Assembly (NCBI RefSeq): GCF_001640805.2
Contig: NC_066837.1
Location: forward strand, 16,228,501 to 16,292,500
Direction of reading: 5' to 3'
DNA length: 64,000 bases
Source: Lates calcarifer
Lineage: Eukaryota; Chordata; Actinopteri; Centropomidae
In this document: one piece after another, positions 24,701 to 54,405 of the stretch
Layout of the letters: each line of letters begins with the position of its first letter
Numbering within the stretch: position 1 is the stretch's first letter
Translations under genes and position numbers: made by a program
Notes under the pieces: model-generated
What the model saw: the letters and a program-made list of their open reading frames with translations, nothing else
Databases searched by the model: none
Told to the model about the DNA's origin: nothing

Positions 24701-27700
24701 GTTGCGAGGAATGGTCTGGCAGGAGTTTTACAGCGGTCGTTACAACCTGCGTTTGATGACCAAGTGTGCTTTGTAGCCACAGTGCGACTGGCCAAACCTC
24801 AGTTTATCAAGGTATGCTGCAGACTCACACACTCACATGCAAAATCATGCAGTCATTAATTAATTATTTTATCTAATATACCTGCTCTCTCCTGTTGTTT
24901 TTTTGTTTTAATATTCATAGGAGATGTGTACAGTTGAGGAGCCCAATGAGGAATTCACCTCCAGGCATAGTTTAGAATGGAAGTTCCTATTCTTAGACCA
25001 CAGGTAAACACACAAACACATGCATGCCACTGTGCCCCATCAGGAAAGCTTGTAGGGCGGTAGAATAGTTGGATTAGGGAAGGTATGAATATAAAATAGA
25101 TCATGAATACAACGGACAATAAGAAATTGACACCATACTGGTAAGCTGTGAGTGGGAGTCAGGGTTTGAGCTTCTCAGGCTCCCTGATTGTTTGTTGTGT
25201 CTGGCCAGCGTGGCCATTCTGAAGAACTAGAAACAGTTTTGACTTCTACAAGGTCAGATAACATTCATAAAACAAGATTTATAAGAGTATAACCTGAACA
25301 TCACAGTTACATGATACTAATTTCTTTGAGAAGTGAACATTTGAGCTGCATCACGTTTGTTTTCCTTTGATTCATTCCACCAAAGCCTAAGACCATTCAA
25401 TTGATCTAGGTCACTTTCACTTTTGAGCCCCAGGTCTTTGTGCCTACCCCTATGTGTTAATATTACTTATAATTATGCCTTTACCTCTTTTCAGAGCTCC
25501 ACCAATCATAGGCTACCTGCCTTTTGAAGTTCTGGGAACATCAGGGTACGACTATTACCATGTGGACGACCTGGAGACACTAGCCAAGTGTCACGAACAC
25601 TGTGAGGGCTCGCGTTTATTCACTTTTTTTGTAAGGAATTCTTTGTAAAAACCTTTCTCTGCTTGTTTCTAAAATCTCTGCTCTTGTCTGCCTCTGTCTC
25701 TCTCCTGTTCAGTGATGCAGTATGGTAAAGGGAAGTCTTGCTACTACCGTTTCTTGACTAAAGGTCAACAATGGATCTGGCTGCAGACGCATTACTACAT
25801 CACCTATCACCAGTGGAACTCTAGACCTGAGTTTATAGTCTGCACACACACAGTAGTCAGGTACTGCAGCTGAATGCTGTCTCATCTGCCCTTGTTCTCT
25901 GTATCTTTTTATGTATCAGAATTTTTTGGTTCTCATCATTAGATATTTCCAGACAATTGTGAGGAGCCTGTATTAATGGCTCCTCACATCCACTGCTATG
26001 ATTGCTTGATGACACAGCATTTCTAAATTTCACTCTCTTACTCTGTAACGGGTTGTCCCTAAAAACCTTTTTTGTCCACAATGCAGCTATGCAGAGGTGA
26101 GGGCAGAACAACGCAGAGAGCTGGGTATTGAAGAGTCTAACCCAGAGGTCACCGTGGATAAGGTGAGAAATTGCTATAAGAAATCATCTACACTGATGTT
26201 TTTATCAATGCGTGATCTGTATTATTAAAGTAATAACAATACAGTATGTCATGTATATAAAAGAATATATTAAGCATAATATATTAAGCTTCATCAGGAG
26301 ACATCATATGATTAGGTTTGTCACAAGGCTAACAATGTAAAGCCCAAAAACTTAATAATATATAAAAGTTTCAAAGAACAGGAAGTGAAAGGCCTATTTT
26401 TTCCTCCATTTTGTTATTCATTAACGTCTGTCAGTGAATTGCCACTGCCTATTAACATTTCTTACTTGTTACATTGTCTACAAATCTCTGTTGTTCTCTG
26501 ATGTTGTGTCAATAACCAGGGCTTTCCCTTTGGCCAATGAATTTGGCCATCAAGAGGAAAACAACAAATAAATCCAACTTTGAATGGAATTCACTAACTG
26601 ATACAACATAAGGACAGTGGTTGTTAATCTTGTTAATATTAATCCAGTTATATTTGTTAATAAATTACCCTTTTGGCATGTCCATCTAATGGCTGTTGAT
26701 TGTATGTTTTGGTAGGATAGCAGGCTAAAGCACCGGCAGTTTATTTACTGTATGCTGTTGTGTGTTCTGTCAGATTTAATGGATTTTATTGTGAGTGATC
26801 CATTGACCCATCAGCCCTGTCATTTCCAGCTATATGCAGTTTAAGGTCGGCTATCATGTGCATTTTTCCTTTTACCTCTCTGTGTTTAGAGTCAGGACTC
26901 TGGCTCGGAGTCACAGCTGAACACATCCAGCCTCAAGGAGGCTCTGGAGCGATTTGACCACAGCCGAACACCCTCAACCTCCTCACGGAGTTCCCGGAAA
27001 TCCTCATCACATGTCTCCGACAACACTTGCACTTGTAAGGACACACATACACACACACACAGACAGTTGAATATACATGTAATATTGATCAGTTACACCC
27101 TTATGTATCCTCTAAAGAGGAGTCATTGAGACATTAGTTCTGGAGTTAATGGGATGACGAATCCCTGCAGTAAGGTGATATGATACAGTCAGCGTGGCCT
27201 GAATCAATGATTCTTTCTCTGCAGCAACAGCCTCCAAGCTACACATGGACACGGCCACGCCTCCTCGGCAGTCACTAGCCTCCACCATGGAGATGACATC
27301 ACAGCGTCGCTCATCCATCAGCAGCCAGGTAAGACGTCATTGGCCAAAAACAGCTAATAGCAAACCCTCACATGCTGTTTGTACAGAGGTTGATTTTTGT
27401 GAATAGGAGGAACACATACAGAAATATAATAAAATTCGCTTGTTGATTTTTTTTTTCATGATGCACTGAGGGTTAAGGAAATTAATACTTTTCATTTGTC
27501 ATAATACTGTTGATTACCTGTGTATTTGCAGTCTATGAGCTCTCAGACCACAGGCCAGAGTGTGACTCCAGGCATGATTACTCAGCAACAACAGCAGCAG
27601 CAACAACCACAGCAGCTACAGACAAACGTACAGGTGAGATTGATGGTTCTATATTTGGGTACTTTAATCACATAATAATGTTTTGTAGAGTGGAGTTGAA

Positions 27701-29491
27701 ACTATCCATCAATTAATTGCTTAAGTGCTTTGGGAAATTGTAATTTGGTATTTTTCACTATTTTCTGCTATTTTATATAATGATTGGGGAAAATAACAGA
27801 CTAATAAATAATAAAAATCATCCTTAGCTGCTGCCCTACCATGGAGTTGCCAGTCTTTTTTAATGAACACCAGAGCATGAGTTACTGCTAACCGTGCATA
27901 CACAGTTGATACTGCTGAAGTAAGTGACCTGTTCTTTTTCTTTCCACCCACAGCCGGTGATGGAGTTCTCGGCGCAGGTGAACGCCATGCAGCACCTGAA
28001 GGAGCAGCTGGAGCAGAGGACCAGATTGATCCAGGCCAACATCCAGAGACAGCAGGAGGAACTCAGACACATCCAAGAGCAGCTGCAGAGAGTCCAGGGA
28101 CAGGGCATACAAGTAAGATATAGACACACATGATCAAGGCAGCATGATTTTACAAGGTTAAATGTAGATTTTCATACAAATAGGCATTTAATTTAGGTTT
28201 GGTTTTTTCTAATTATTTCTTTTGCTAAAATGTGATGCTTCGTACACACGTAGTCAATATGGAGAGGCGCTATCAGAAGCTTCTGTGACCCAGACTTATT
28301 TAACAGCCTGGCAACATGGCAGAGATATTCCCTTCTAACGTTTTTAAGCAAGCTGCAAGAGTTGAAGCCCATGGCTATAAATCAATACATGAACACGCTT
28401 CTGGTTCTACTACTCCTCTGACACTGACAATTCAAGGTGGTATTAGCTGCTGGCTGACTGACAGGCTAGCTAGCTTCCGATTCCTGCATTAGCTGAGACA
28501 GCAAGCATGATGAGAATGTAGGTGGGGGGTGGTGGGAGGGGGGTTTAGTCTATAGTTAACCGTCTCAAATGTGACATTTATATAGTTTCTCACCATTTGA
28601 AATCTTCTCTTTCTTAGTTTTTATTTCTCTCCTCCCTTCATCTCTCTTTGTCTCTTTATTCTTCAGTTTCACTTAGTTAGGCTTGGGCAGACGAGTTACT
28701 TGATAACTGATAATTATAGCACTGTATTTTGTAAAATTATATGCACAGTATGTCTTTACACGTCAGCAACACTTTAACAGCAAAATAAAACATTATATTC
28801 AAACAATAAACCATAGAGCTATTTCAGTTTACTGAACAGGTTTATTTTGCTAACAGCATAATTGCATACAGACCTTTTTAAAAGTCATTTTGTCTTAACA
28901 ACAGTCATGATCATAGCAGTGACATTTAGGTTTCTCCCTGTGATGGTTTTGAAAAATCACTCACTTGAGCAACTCGCACGCAACCTCTCTTTTTTTAAGA
29001 GTCGCTTTATCATTCTTTGTCTTTTCCTGTTGTGTTGTACCAGCCTTTGCCTGACCTAGATCACAACTAGAATCATGCATTATGTATTATTTTTGTTCTA
29101 TTCAAAGGAAACTGCAAAAACAGATTCACATGTGTAGCCTGTATAGAGATTTTCTCTCAGTAAATTATTCTGTCATTACAATAAGCACATATTGAGATTG
29201 GGTAAAAGAAATGTACAAGAATAACTGCATGCAGCGTACGCCCAGACCACTGTGGGTTGACTTGTGGTGTTTTGATTGTGACAGATGTTGCTGCAGCAGC
29301 AGGGTGGAGCAATGAACGTACAGCTCCCTCAGGTGGGGTCGGTCCAACAGACGACTACTTTGACTGGACAGGTCCAGCAAACTACAATTAACCCCGTCCA
29401 TTCAGGAACTCAGCAGCTCACCATCCAGCAGCAGGCACCTCCCCCTCAGCAAAGCCTGCAGCAGCAGACCAACGCCCTAACACAGGTGGGG

Positions 29492-29543
<52 letters not shown>

Positions 29544-32412
29544 CACAGATGCTCCTTTCCTTTGTGCTGATTCCGATCAGACCAAAATGTGATAACTGAA
29601 TTTTGCAAGATGATGAAAAAAGATGTGAAAATGATTCAGAGTGAAGACTATTTATAATTTTCTTTGAGCTGCAGATAAACAACATATGCTATATTCAGGG
29701 TCATCTGAGATCAGGGATGTCATGAGAACTTTTGACACTGTTGGTCACATTTATGTGGAGAATTTCTCCAGTTACACAAACACGTCACTGTTCTGTAGAG
29801 TTGTAATGTTTACACTCATTCAGATGACAGGAAGAGCCCCAGGGAATGCTGTGTGTGGTTAATCATGTGAGACTTCACAGAATACTCACAGGGACACCTA
29901 GTGTAAAGCTTACATAGCCATATTTAAAGTGGTCAGATGCACTGTCTATATTAACCCGTTTAATCCCAAATTTTTCCCTGCAAAATAAATGCATACATTT
30001 CACTTGTTAGATCTCCCTAACACATAATATGAATGAATTTCTTCATTTCATGTTGGTTATGTTAGTGAAAATGTAGGTTTTATACTTGGCAACAATTGTT
30101 GCTGGTGGGATACCGCATAGACTAAATTTACACAAGTTCTTCAATTTGACCTATTTACACATATAAAAACAAGAATAACACTAACATGTGTAACATATTA
30201 TAACTAGGCATGGTTACAAGTGTGTTCAGCCAGACCAAGGACCACACTTGGGCCCTGTCCTAAGCCAGAAGCAAGGCTCCATAACTTGTACCCAAACCGA
30301 ATTGGTTTGCCCCTGATAAACTGCTTGCAGCCATGCTTGCCATAATAGGGTATCATGCTTTCATCAATTGATAGGTGTTTTGTGTGTGGTATGATCTTTT
30401 CGCACTTTGTAGAAAGGGTCGTTTGTAGCCTTTGAGTTATCCACCAGATGAATTGAGGCCATTATCTCATCAAAACGGTTCCTTCTCATTGCATTTGAGA
30501 TGGTTTCACTGTAGACATCAGGGTCATATGGCCAATACATGTAAATATTTCAGTTATATCTGTTAATTAAGGTATTTTCCTTACTACTAGTTTTAGGCAG
30601 ACATCTCCTTCCAGAGGTGCAGGTAGGAAGGAAAGAGGCCTGGTCATGTGACCATTCACGCTAGTTACATGACATTGATACAATTTAGAGGAGACTGTAT
30701 TCTTTATTTTAAACTTACATTGCTACCCAAAGCCAAACCACACTTTAGAGCTTCAGAAGTTAAAAAAATGACTGGAAACAATTGTTGCTGGAGGATTAAC
30801 AGGTTAATACAAAATCAAGCATACCGTACACTAAGCCCAGTTTGTGTCTCTCCCAGCCTACCACCTTTTAAATAGACATCTTGCTACCATAGATAAACAT
30901 CAAAGTGCTGAAAATGGTGGAGTTTCATCTTAAGCTTATTTTCATTCTGTCTTCCCATGGTTTTATGATCTGTTTAATGTATTTTAAGCTCTGTTCAAAT
31001 TGGGAATTTACCATTATTAAATAAAATGGGGAAGACTGAAGAAATAAGGGAGAATAATTCACAAAAAATAGACCCACCTCTAGTTTTTCTACTCTGTTTC
31101 AATAAAGAAATGTATGTCATGCCCTTCCCTCTTTTTCTACTTTGCCCATCTCCAGCCCCAACGTCAGCCCCAGCAACCTGCCCAGGCTCAGCCCCAGACC
31201 CAGGGCTCTGTATCTGCTCCACTGTACAACACCATGATGATTTCCCAGCCAGGGCAGCCCAACGTGCTGCAGATCAGCACCAGCCTGCCGCAGAACAACA
31301 CACCGCAAGGCACAACCGTGGCCACCTTCACGCAGGACCGACAGATCCGGTGAGAAGACAAAAACCAAACCTGATACTCACAGAATTACTACTCCTTAGT
31401 AACCAGAATCCATGTCTGAGCCTTTTAAGAATAGTAAAAACTACTTTGATTCATGGACGCTGTAATACATTTTCTTTTCACCCTCTCCAGGTTCCCAGCA
31501 GGGCAGCAGCTGGTGACCAAGCTGGTGACAGCCCCAATGGCATGTGGTGCGGTCATGGTGCCCACCTCCATGTTCATGGGACAGGTGGTCACCGCATACA
31601 ACCCCTTTGGTGGGCAACAGGTAAGGACACAGTCATATGACCCATAGAGAAACTAAAGAAAAGGATATGGGGAAGATCAGGAATGAGCATGACTCTGAAC
31701 ATGTGTGAGGCACATTACTGTCCAGCTGCTCAGTGCCGACAGATTGTGGCTGAAGCGTGAGGCCCTGGGTGAGGGTGTTAAATAACATACATTTTTAAGC
31801 TAAGTATTGGTGGGAAAAGTTGGCTTGATTTGAATGGCACTTTTCCTCTGGGTAAATGAGGGGTTAAATTAAATCCCAAAATGAAGCCTCCTCCTTTTTT
31901 TTTTTTTTTTGACTGTATGCCCCTGTTGTTCTGTGTTAACGCCTGTGTCACATCAGCAGGGAGGTCAGACTCAGACCCTGACTCTGCAACCAGCCCAACC
32001 ACCTCAAGGTCAGCCTGACGGCCAAAACCAGACAGCTGTGGTGGCTCAGAGCGGCCAGCAGGGGCAGCAGCAACAACAGCAATTTCTGCAGGTATCACCA
32101 GAGGGCAGCAAATATCATTGATTTAAATAAGTATTTGTTTACAGAATCTATATATTTGTTAGCAGTTTAAAGGATGAAGAGTATTAACTATTTTATATTC
32201 TATTATTCTTGCACTGTTCTTCTGTTAGGGCCCTCGTCTTCTTCACGGTAACCAGTCTACCCAGCTGATTCTGCAGGCAGCTTTCCCACTCCAACAACAG
32301 GGCACATTCACCCAGGCAACACACCAACAGCAAACACAGCAACAACAGCAACAGCAACAGCAGCAGCAGCAGCAACAGCAACAACAGCAAAGGCAACAGC
32401 AGCAGCAACAGC

Positions 32413-32481
<69 letters not shown>

Positions 32482-32585
32482 CTCACCACCAGAGGCACCA
32501 GCAGCAGCTGAAACCGCAGCCCCAGAAACAGCAGAAAGCCCCATCATCGCACAGGACTGATAGTGTCAGCAGCCAACCACAGTAA
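20970..32585 (+). CDS. clock: CLOCK, circadian bHLH-PAS transcription factor (probably the clockb copy)
   Basis: CLOCK pairs with BMAL1 on E-boxes to drive per and cry transcription in the nucleus. Coding exons: 20970-20986, 21970-22029, 22342-22490, 23210-23301, 23500-23589, 23784-23904, 24481-24594, 24693-24811, 24921-25003, 25495-25601, 25713-25860, 26087-26162, 26890-27034, 27225-27328, 27532-27633, 27954-28112, 29285-29485, 31156-31349, 31491-31620, 31957-32091, 32229-32585. All phases agree and the product is 900 aa (human 846). Domains: bHLH with [19 protein letters not shown] (about 28-75), PAS-A (about 97-170), PAS-B plus PAC (about 252-370), a coiled coil (510-562) and a Gln-rich transactivation tail with Q18-R-Q29 (819-866). 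The ATG was chosen because it precedes [14 protein letters not shown], homologous to the CLOCK start region. Assignment to clockb rests on the missing pdgfra/kdr neighbours only. Confidence 0.97.
21030..21343. mobile_element. Foldback/MITE-like element in a clock intron
   Basis: The left end TTTATAGGTACACCT and the right end AGGTGCACCTAATAAAG are near-perfect inverted repeats about 300 bases apart with no coding capacity between. I recall this end sequence as a widespread teleost repeat. It lies in the intron between the first two coding exons of clock. Confidence 0.6.
21705..21793. repeat. Compound microsatellite (CT)n-(AC)n-T-(GT)n
   Basis: A CT run to about 21735 leads into an AC run to about 21773, then a short T run, then GTGTGTGTGTGTG. 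The AC and GT arms are mutually complementary, so the single strand could fold into a hairpin. Intronic in clock. Confidence 0.9.
27700..27840. repeat. AT-rich interspersed repeat family C copy
   Basis: Contains CATCAATTAATTGCTTAA at its left and AAAATCATCCTTAGCTGCTGCCC at its right, matching the pattern of the fragments at 18420-19110. Located in a clock intron just before the coiled-coil exon. Confidence 0.55.
27954..28112 (+). other. clock: clock coiled-coil exon equivalent to the exon skipped in mouse ClockΔ19
   Basis: The exon encodes 53 residues including [16 protein letters not shown] and [14 protein letters not shown], the heptad-rich segment of CLOCK. By alignment from memory it equals mouse exon 19 (residues 514-564), whose loss makes the dominant-negative ClockΔ19 protein and which binds the repressor CIPC. 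At 159 bases it is frame-preserving here too, so skipping would leave the reading frame open. Confidence 0.8.
29495..29540. repeat. (AC)23 microsatellite just after a clock splice donor
   Basis: A pure AC run that begins nine bases after the end of clock exon 29285-29485. In the transcript this is a CA run close to a 5' splice site, the arrangement bound by hnRNP L in known genes. That exon is 201 bases, so skipping it would keep the frame. Confidence 0.9.
29951..30807 (-). mobile_element. Degenerate piggyBac element with transposase remnant
   Basis: TTAA stands at both ends (29951-29954 and 30804-30807), and the termini are inverted: TTAACCCGTTTAATCC on the left, GGATTAACAGGTTAA on the right. 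Between them the minus strand carries a broken piggyBac-type transposase. One segment (about 30555-30385) reads [19 protein letters not shown]. After a frame change a second (about 30384-30215) reads [15 protein letters not shown] and then [14 protein letters not shown], which covers the first catalytic aspartate region of the family. piggyBac targets TTAA, which fits the flanks. The element is internally deleted and frameshifted, hence inactive. It sits in the clock intron between exons 29285-29485 and 31156-31349. Confidence 0.85.
31951..31960 (+). promoter_or_regulatory. clock: Tandem NAGNAG acceptor of a clock exon
   Basis: The acceptor reads CATCAGCAGGG, so splicing at the first or second AG would include or drop one CAG codon (Gln) with no frame change. 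The exon start listed for clock (31957) uses the upstream AG. Confidence 0.75.
32337..32480 (+). repeat. clock: clock polyglutamine repeat (Q18-R-Q29)
   Basis: A CAA/CAG run encodes 18 Gln, one Arg (AGG at 32391-32393), then 29 Gln. It includes 13 consecutive CAA codons (about 32412-32450). It lies in the last exon inside the transactivation tail. In other fish and birds CLOCK polyQ length varies between populations and has been linked to timing traits; variation here is untested. Confidence 0.95.
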
Positions 32586-33565
32586 AAATCTGGAAGGAGA
32601 ATGTGTGAAGTAAGAAAAACCTGGGGAACTGAAACTCTTAAGGGATTGCTGCAAAACATTTGTATTCGTCGTATGGCTGCCTCAAACTTCCTTTTCCCCA
32701 AAAATCGCTGCCCTCCCTTCTTCCAAATGAAAGAAATGAATCATAGGAAAGAGGAAAGCTAGTGAGTCAAAAAGGAACTCACTGAGGATTGTCACCATGG
32801 CAACAGGATGGATTAAAGTCCCCTTTTCCCTCACCAGAGGCGGAGATGTGAGGGAGCTCCGGTCTCCGTGGAAAACCCTCCAAAATCCAGAGAACACCTT
32901 ATTGCCACGGTAATGACGGACTCTTTTTGAAGGTGTGTCAAAGTGGACTGACCTTGTACAGATTTACTGTATGATAAAAAGAAAAAACTTGTAAATATCC
33001 AGTATAGCCTAACAGGAAACAGAAATGTAGTATTTTATATGATTGCATGGAAAGAATAACTGTGTAAGCTTTTATTAGTCGCTTTTGAAAAATGAATTTT
33101 TACTTTGTTCAAGTGTTTTCTGGTCAAAAACTGAGCAATGAGGTGCTCATCAAGGACCCCCCCCCTCCCCCTCCCCCCACCTCTCTAAAAAAAACAAAAA
33201 AAAACAAAAAAAAAGGAAAAAAAAAAACAAAGTCCAAAATAAGGCTTTAAAATTCCGTTTGTTTAAAAATGGTTGGGCTTGGGTTTTTTGTGGGATTGTG
33301 TTTTTAAACACTGTGTCTCTGAGACAAAAATGGCTCTTTTTAACTTTGTAATCACAAATTATGTTTGGCAAGAAACTAGATTACAGTTTAACTGAATTAT
33401 TTGCAGGATGATCTCTGTACGTATAACGGGTTTAGTGATTCCAAGTGCCAATAACATAGTCAATTATGTTTTCGTTTTTTTGTTTTTTTTTCGAGCAGAC
33501 TATTCAAAGGCGTATATATTTTCCATCAAAATATTACCCCTAATAAAGTTAATACGTGTGTATAT
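32586..33565 (+). other. clock: clock 3' untranslated region, minimal extent
   Basis: Non-coding sequence after the stop contains an AATAAA at about 33542-33547. Another AATAAA at about 35749 allows a longer form to about 35.8 kb. Vertebrate CLOCK mRNAs often have long 3'UTRs. A C-run followed by A-rich sequence (about 33157-33230) is low-complexity. Confidence 0.5.
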
Positions 33566-36500
33566 AGTGGGGATTATTTTTTAACAGTCAGAGAGCCCTA
33601 TACGTAACAAACAGTATATCCTCAACCTCCTGAAACTTTAGCACTTGATGTGGTTGTGTACAGTAAATCACTGTCGAGACCTAGTTGTTTGTAATCTGTG
33701 GTGTGATTCTGTGAGCTAATGTGTGTTTTTGGGAATACAATCTTTGTGTGTGTGTGTGCATGAGTGGGCATGAGTGTGTCTGTGGTTGTGTGTGTGTGTG
33801 TATGTGTGTGTTTGTCGCCCCTTGTGTCTTACAATAATTGACTTAGTAAGGGTTTGAAGTTGCTGGATGGTACTCGTACTCTCAGGAATGTGGAAAGTTT
33901 TGCTTCTGCCTCAGTCTGGAACCAGACCAGGAAGGATTAGACAGTGATGCTGCAAAGACCAGAGGAAAAAGTGTCACAAAGGGTGTGGTGACTGAATCAA
34001 GTCTGACCCAGATTTCTTAGAACCTTTGTGTTTCCTTATCAAAGAGGAGTGAAAATATTAAGGTTTTTTTATATATATAGAGGGGGGGAAGGATGGGGGG
34101 TCATTGAGATAAAGTAGAGCAGAAATATTAATATACACTCAGTTTGAAATTGACTGACTTCATTGTACCAGCGAACCCGTCTCATGGTCTTCTGTATCAT
34201 CAGTGTATCATCCTTCTCTCTCTTCCTAGGCCTCAGAAACCCTCAATGCAGTTCAGTTCTCTTGTCTCTCAGTTCTCAAACAGCAGTTAAAAAAACAGGA
34301 CTGGGCCCAGATCCATTATAAATTCAGATGGAAATGGGCTCAGCTCCTGTACTACACTTGTAAGCCATATCAAACAGAAAAGCCTTGGATTGGAGGAAGT
34401 ATAATGGTTGGCAAAGGAGCATTTAGAATGTGTTGTTTTGTCTCAGAGCGTAGTAGAAAGACTGTGTGTGGGTGTGTGTGTTTGTGAATATAGCGTCTCC
34501 TCTTCTTGATCCTTCTTCTTGTATCACTCGGGGGTCAGTATTGGTTTCCCCTGGCGATAGCCAATCAGTTCTTGCGTTGCAGTATAAAGAAATAATTGTA
34601 ATATTCAAGAAACTTCCTCTGAGTTGGGCTCAGTATTCTGCAAGCCCATGTGTGGGACAGCTCAACTTGAATACCTGTTTGTGTGAGAGAAAGAGTTTGT
34701 ATGCATGTTAACTGTCACTGTAACCCCATTATATTTTCATATGAAAATAGATGTGTGACTGGGAGAAGGATGGATGTAGAGCATTGGTCACCTGTCAGGA
34801 TAAGATGGGCACTGTTATTGTTTTACAGTGACAGACTGCTCAACAAACACTTATCACAATAACTACACATCAGGCCCATCTCAAATAGTAACCCTCAGAA
34901 ATGTATTTTTAAATTAGATAAAATAGCCATTTGTGTGACTTAACAGGGACAAAATCCTCTTCAGTCTTTCCACAAAACATAAATAGTTAAAAGATTTTAC
35001 AGTGAGGGTCTTACTATTCGAACCAGGTCTTCCACCCATCACATAGCAAATATAGATCCTTTTATAGACTAGTTTGTGTTAAAAGCATCACTCTAAAGGG
35101 TAATGTTGAAATGTTTATAGTTTGTGTCACTGATACCCAGCCCAAAGAATGTAAAGGTGTTTTAAAGAGACTAATGGATGTTGTAACTGTTGATTATGGA
35201 GAACCTTTGACAGGCTTTGTGATGAAGGAAAACAAGGGGTGTGAGAGAAAATCATGTTTCTTACTGCAAGAATCCACAATCTGAAATCTGAAAATACAAT
35301 CTTATTTACAGGCTTTTGCATTGTAAAAGAACCTTTGAATGTTTCACCATTACACACTTTGTTTTTGTTTTTTTTTTTCAACAATAATGTTCTGACGTGG
35401 TTGGAAAACAAAAGTTTGAGGTGTAGGATATTTGAAATAGGATGCCACTGACAAGACAGCAAGGCCCCCCTCCACACAGATACACAGATCACCTTTCCAC
35501 TACACAATTTGGTTCTAATGAGTCCTAGTTCTAGTGTAATACTGTACACACACACAAAGCTAAGAACACCAGTATTCAGTGTAAAACGGTGCTATGCTTA
35601 CCTGTACTGTATGTATGTATATCCCTTCTTCTGCTCTTGAACTGTGCTCCTTTATCTACCCCCAAGTCAAATGTAATAATAATCAATATTTTCAAGCAAA
35701 ATGTTTGCTATTATTATAACCCTCCTCTCCCCTCTTGGTCAATTTGAAAATAAAACAGTTGCAAATATTATATGTAACACATGTCTGCTGTAATTCTCCT
35801 GTGTTCTGGTCTATTAACCACACTAGCAGTGTTTCTCGAGATGGCAATGTCACTCTACCACCAAATATTTCAACACAACCGATGTTATATTTGTTTGTTT
35901 TACTGTTGTTTGTTTGTTTTGGAGGGTTTGAGTGAAAATGTATGCTAAACTAAGGTGGTGAATGTGGTAAACATACCTGCTAAACATCAGCATGTTAGTG
36001 TGTCTGAGTGTTTTAGCATGCTGACATCAGAAGATGTCAGCATGAAACAGGAAAATGACAAAGGAAATGGACACTTTCTGATTGGTTCTACCATTGCAGG
36101 TACTTTATTATTACAAGTCAACCAACTGTATCAAAACTGCAAGAACCTCAAAACCAGCACACATAAGCTCTCTTCTGGCTGCCCCCTCCACAACAACTGT
36201 GTCACAACCAAATGCATTCAGTACTTTAAAAAAAATCTAAAGGCACATCTCTATTTTATTTACATTGCATACATGTTTGACATAACTCAAGTAATAAGAG
36301 CACACAACCAGTCCTAAACACCTGGCCACAGTGGCTTTGCTAAAGAGACTAAACTAAAACTATCTCTAAAATACATACAGCAATACACAGTTAAGTTTTT
36401 TAATAAGTCACAGTATTCAAAGCTACAACGCACAGGTGGGTATCAGTGTTTCTGTAACTTATGGCTTCATTTTCTTATCAGGAGTTATAGCTTGCATGCC

Positions 36501-37504
36501 ACCTTGCTATGGCTCATTTGTCAGACTTCAGGTCTCTTATCAGAAGGTATCTTGTTTTTTTCAAGGCCTGTTAAAACCAGTTTTAAGGTAGGCTTACAGA
36601 CAACATCTGTTTTGTTTATCTAGTGACTCGCAGAAAGAAATAGAAATAGTTTGACATTTTGTGATATACACTTATTCACCTTCTTGCTGAGATATTGTAG
36701 ATGAGAAGATTAATGTCACTCTTACATCTGTTAGCTAAATATGAAGCTGCGACCAGGTCACAGTTACCTTGGCTTAGCATGCCAGTGAGCTTTAGAGACA
36801 CTGGTGGGCAGATCTGTCATCAAAGCCAAACTAGCTGTTAACCCCCCGTTACCTGTCTTTATGTTAAGCTAAGACAACTACCTGCTAGCTAGACACGAGA
36901 CTCTCTCACCTAATTCCCATCAACAAAACATTAAAGTGTATTTCCCAAAATGTTGGGTTGTTTACAATGGGAGACATATCTGACAAAAAGAATTCTTATA
37001 GTCTCGTCATCAGGCACCAACTCTGCCTCAGTCCAATATCGTCTCCCAAGGTCAGGTATTTTACTTGTACTTGTAGTTTCTGTTTTCCCCAAAGCATTTT
37101 GATGTAATCTAAGGCTGAATGTGAGCCAAAACTCCTCCCGTTGCTGATGTTTCTGATGAGTGGTTAGTGCTTGAGTCTGCTTTATATAGACGTGCACCTA
37201 AAATACCTACCACAGAGATCAATATGCCAATGGGAAGATTAGATAGAGGCCAACACTGAGAGCCTGGTGCAGGGTTGTATATACACAATATCTGTGTGTG
37301 TGTGGTGTGTGTGTGTGTGAGGCAGGAAGGCCAGCATTTGAGAGTTAGTTTGAATTGTGTTGTTAGTAGTGTTGTATTTGGCTCTTGTAGTTTGTGCAGT
37401 AAAAGGAGAGAGTGAACAGGGAGGTAGGGGGGGTTGTATATTTCATAGCATTGTGTATGTGCATTGGAAATGTGTGTGTGTATGTGCATGTGCATGTGTG
37501 TGTC
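33566..37504. other. Convergent interval between clock and kit 3' ends
   Basis: No coding exon is visible. It must hold the 3'UTR ends of clock (plus) and kit (minus) plus repeats: TG-rich patches (33745-33812, 37285-37320), a repeat with CATCAGCATGTTAG words (about 35955-36050) and the foldback repeat at 36645-36960. In human this gap holds KDR, SRD5A3 and TMEM165; nothing resembling them remains. Confidence 0.5.
36645..36960. mobile_element. Foldback repeat family B, copy 1
   Basis: The left end GACATTTTGTGATATACACTT is matched in inverse by AAGTGTATTTCCCAAAATGT near the right end. The inside carries the words TAGATGAGAAGATTAATG, AAATATGAAGCTG and CTTGGCTTAGCAT, which I recall from a very common percomorph repeat. 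A longer copy is at 58245-58765. Confidence 0.65.

Positions 37505-54405
<16,901 letters not shown>

Noticed and set aside
32193..32547. Minus-strand poly-Leu and poly-Ala/Val frames
   Set aside because: They are antisense readings of the clock CAG/CAA tract.
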